64,000 nt of DNA from positions 124,001-188,000 of the forward strand of contig JAXHMB010000003.1 of assembly GCA_034521755.1 (NCBI GenBank). Direction: 5' to 3'. Below the pieces are notes generated by a model. The model did not search any database. It saw only the letters and a program-made list of their open reading frames with translations, and had not been told where the DNA came from. The position numbers and the translations under genes are program-made. This document shows positions 62,312-64,000 of this stretch, in pieces; positions within the stretch are counted from its first letter, which is position 1, and each line of letters begins with the position of its first letter. The DNA is from JAXHMB01 sp034521755. GTDB taxonomy: Bacteria > Bacteroidota > Rhodothermia > Balneolales > Balneolaceae.

Positions 62312-63212
62312 TTCAAAAAACTGTGCTGTATAAATTATTATTTTTGATAATAGGCCACTGCAAGCCAGTGTTCCTGCTCCTGAAAACTACAAATTATAGC
62401 GGTCTTATCATCATCAAATCTCCCTGTAAACTCACTCCTCGGCATTCCGGCTCGACCAGCATACTCCCTGAGGTTGGTGCGAAGCCCCTTCCCGCCATGA
62501 TTTCACGGCCGATTCGCTTGATAGTCCAGAGCCGGATGACGGTCAAGCTTCGGTGATCTGTTCATGTCTTCATTCGGGATGATGAATACGGCTCCGGCCC
62601 AGACCGTTCATGCACCTGCCGATCCACGGGCTCCAGGTCTACCCCCAGATCTCATGCTTCCCGGAAAGGCCGCACATAACGTTGCATGAGTGCAGAATGT
62701 GCAATGCTCAGGTTGACGCGAGTCACGTTGGCGGACTCAGGCGGCATAGGGTTTACCCAAATGGTATCTTTCCGGATCAGTGAGAGCCGGGTCTCACGGC
62801 ACCCGCGACTGGTCGGCAAGCCCCTTCAGCAAGGTGACGTGCGGCCAGAAATTGCGCTCTTCCTGCGCTCGATCATTGATAACTTCGAAACGCTTCCTGC
62901 TCCTTAGGTCTTCAGCATGTCAGCAAGCAAATCGGCAATTGCATGCACCGGGTCCCCGCGCCTGACCGAAAACTATCGTAGCCAGGTGGATATCTTCGGT
63001 TGGGATCCCTCCGCAGATCTATACATTGATGAAAAACTACATTAGGTAGTTTCTGGTTCATCATCTTTGTTTTAAAAGCAACTAGACGCATCAATCGTTT
63101 CACCTGCTTTAGTTCAGAAAAAACTCACAATTCTGCTCTGAGATGCTTATTTTAAGCGACTAAAATTTACTCGTTAACAAGCAGAAAATCTTTACTAATC
63201 TTTAACTCCACC
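62312..63212. other. 900-nt GC-rich stretch without an intact gene
   Basis: From about 62440 the sequence turns GC-rich and no full gene can be followed. On the minus strand, coding-like fragments occur in changing frames. Examples are SRKRFEVINDRAQEERNFWP with HVTLLKGLADQSRV, then IRKDTIWVNPMPPESANVTR, and near the end EFTGRFDDDKTAIICSFQEQ with EHWLAVAYYQK before a stop at about 62341. The pattern suggests one or two genes broken by several indels; a DUF721/DciA-like or LigT-like protein crossed my mind, but neither holds. The last 150 nt before lysS look like an AT-rich promoter region. Confidence 0.5.
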
Positions 63213-64000
63213 ATGAGCAACACTGAATCTTCAGTAAGTGAACAACACGAAATTCGTCTCGAAAAACTACAGGAACTTCGGGAGATGGGCGCCAATCCCT
63301 ATCCCTATGAATTCGACGTCACCCATAACAGCCAACAGATCCTGGATCATCCCGAGCTGATAAAACAGGACGACCAGGATGACGAGGAGCGTTGAGCAGG
63401 TTTCGGTGGCCGGACGCATTATGACGCGCCGCATCATGGGCGGGTCTACCTTCTTCAATCTGCAGGATTCCGAAGGAGAGATTCAGGTGTACATCCGGCG
63501 CAATGATGTGGGTACCGAAGAATACAATACCGTTTTCAAAAAGCTCACCGATATCGGGGATATCGTCGGTATCAAAGGACACGTATTCAAAACCGGCACC
63601 GGCGAAACGACGGTCTATGCCAAAGAATTTCAGCTGCTGAGCAAAACACTGCGTCCCATCCCGGTTCCCAAAGAAGTTGAAACGGAAGACGGAGAAACCA
63701 AAGTCTATGATGCCTTTACCGATAAGGAACAGCGCTATCGCCAGCGGTATCTCGATCTTATTGTAAATCCCGAGGTGCGCGAGGTCTTTCAACAGCGGAC
63801 CGAGATGGTTCAGGCGATGCGCAACTTTATGAATGACAAGGGCTACCTGGAGGTGGAAACGCCCATCCTGCAGCCTATTTACGGGGGGGCATCAGCCGAA
63901 CCGTTTGTGACACATCACAATGCTCTCGACATGGAGCTCTATCTGCGCATTGCCAACGAGCTGTATCTCGAAGCGGCTCATTGTAGGCGGTTATGACGGG
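63213..64000 (+). pseudogene. lysS: Lysyl-tRNA synthetase, partial, two frameshifts
   Basis: Class II synthetase that charges tRNA-Lys; cut by the right edge. The N-terminus (MSNTESSVSEQHEIRLEKLQ, MGANPYPYEF) and the anticodon-binding OB domain (VAGRIMTRRIMGGSTFFNLQ) are typical, and the catalytic domain starts at RQRYLDLIVNPEV. A frame change is needed near 63390 (EER to VEQVSVAG), and an extra base near 63970 breaks NELYL-KRLIVGGYDG. Codon choice is GC-rich, unlike all genes before 62300. It may come from a different strain joined in assembly, or be a true compositional change. Confidence 0.88.

Noticed and set aside
62686..62907. A plus-strand 73-residue ORF in the GC-rich stretch
   Set aside because: The opposite strand shows more protein-like sequence (NFWPHVTLLKGLADQ) and the ORF has no recognisable features.
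62760..62910. LigT-type 2'-5' RNA ligase or DciA/DUF721 protein on the minus strand
   Set aside because: PHVTL resembles the LigT HxT motif, and the WP...LADQSR pattern vaguely resembles DUF721, but the frame breaks and the flanks do not support either family.

Overview
The window is about 64 kb of a Gram-negative bacterial chromosome of the FCB group. The most likely placement is Balneolota or a close relative. This is an inference from gene content: a PorV/PorQ-type outer-membrane barrel, BshC (bacillithiol), DUF3127, DUF4331, an atpDC unit apart from the other ATP synthase genes, a MEMO-like protein, and several upstream regions with Bacteroidota-like TAnnTTTG boxes. Gene density is high, intergenic gaps are short and base composition is moderately AT-rich, except for roughly the last 1.5 kb, which is clearly GC-richer. 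I see no rRNA, tRNA, insertion sequence, prophage or CRISPR array.

Layout. 1-6,500 (minus strand): a tryptophan operon, trpE-trpS-trpG-trpD-trpC-trpF-trpB(partial), preceded by a previously unannotated leader peptide with three Trp codons and a textbook attenuator terminator. 6,600-7,700: an outer-membrane barrel gene and a nested palindromic repeat. 7,760-15,000 (minus): phospholipid synthesis (pssA, psd), the RseP protease (frameshifted), dxr, a histone-deacetylase-like enzyme, pgeF, aroE and a START-like protein. 15,170-21,700: a porin-like barrel, a TPR lipoprotein (two frameshifts), two DUF4331 proteins and an RND/MMPL permease cut in two by an in-frame TGA. 21,640-25,900 (minus): tmk, a PspC protein, and the operon bifunctional nuclease-bshC-fthC. 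26,040-34,000 (plus): an AAMDC-like gene followed by nuoABCDEFGH, without nuoI-N. 34,140-38,000 (plus): mtaB, a family-4-like uracil-DNA glycosylase, dnaB. 37,990-44,780 (minus): the classical yceD-rpmF-plsX-fabH-fabD-fabG-acpP-fabF-rnc cluster. 44,820-48,640: deoxynucleoside kinase, pgi, a DUF3127 protein with an SSB-like tail, a frameshifted glycosyltransferase. 48,740-52,880 (plus): polyprenyl synthetase, an LpxH-like phosphoesterase and a class A PBP. 52,960-54,890 (minus): atpDC. 55,100-58,150 (plus): a MuiA-like protein and rsmB. 58,150-62,310 (minus): SDR, queE, then a tight operon MEMO-like/DUF2520/ATL/TlpA/redoxin fragment. 62,312-64,000: a GC-rich, frameshift-ridden stretch ending in a partial lysS.

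How it works together. The strongest regulatory story is the trp operon: the leader peptide senses charged tRNA-Trp, and the operon it controls includes trpS, the enzyme that charges that tRNA. Two kinds of dispersed palindromic element occur, one in three copies, each copy ending at the stop codon of a minus-strand gene. At least five genes carry single-base frameshifts, mostly in homopolymer runs. This suggests draft-sequence error rather than real gene decay, so 'broken' calls should be read with that in mind.
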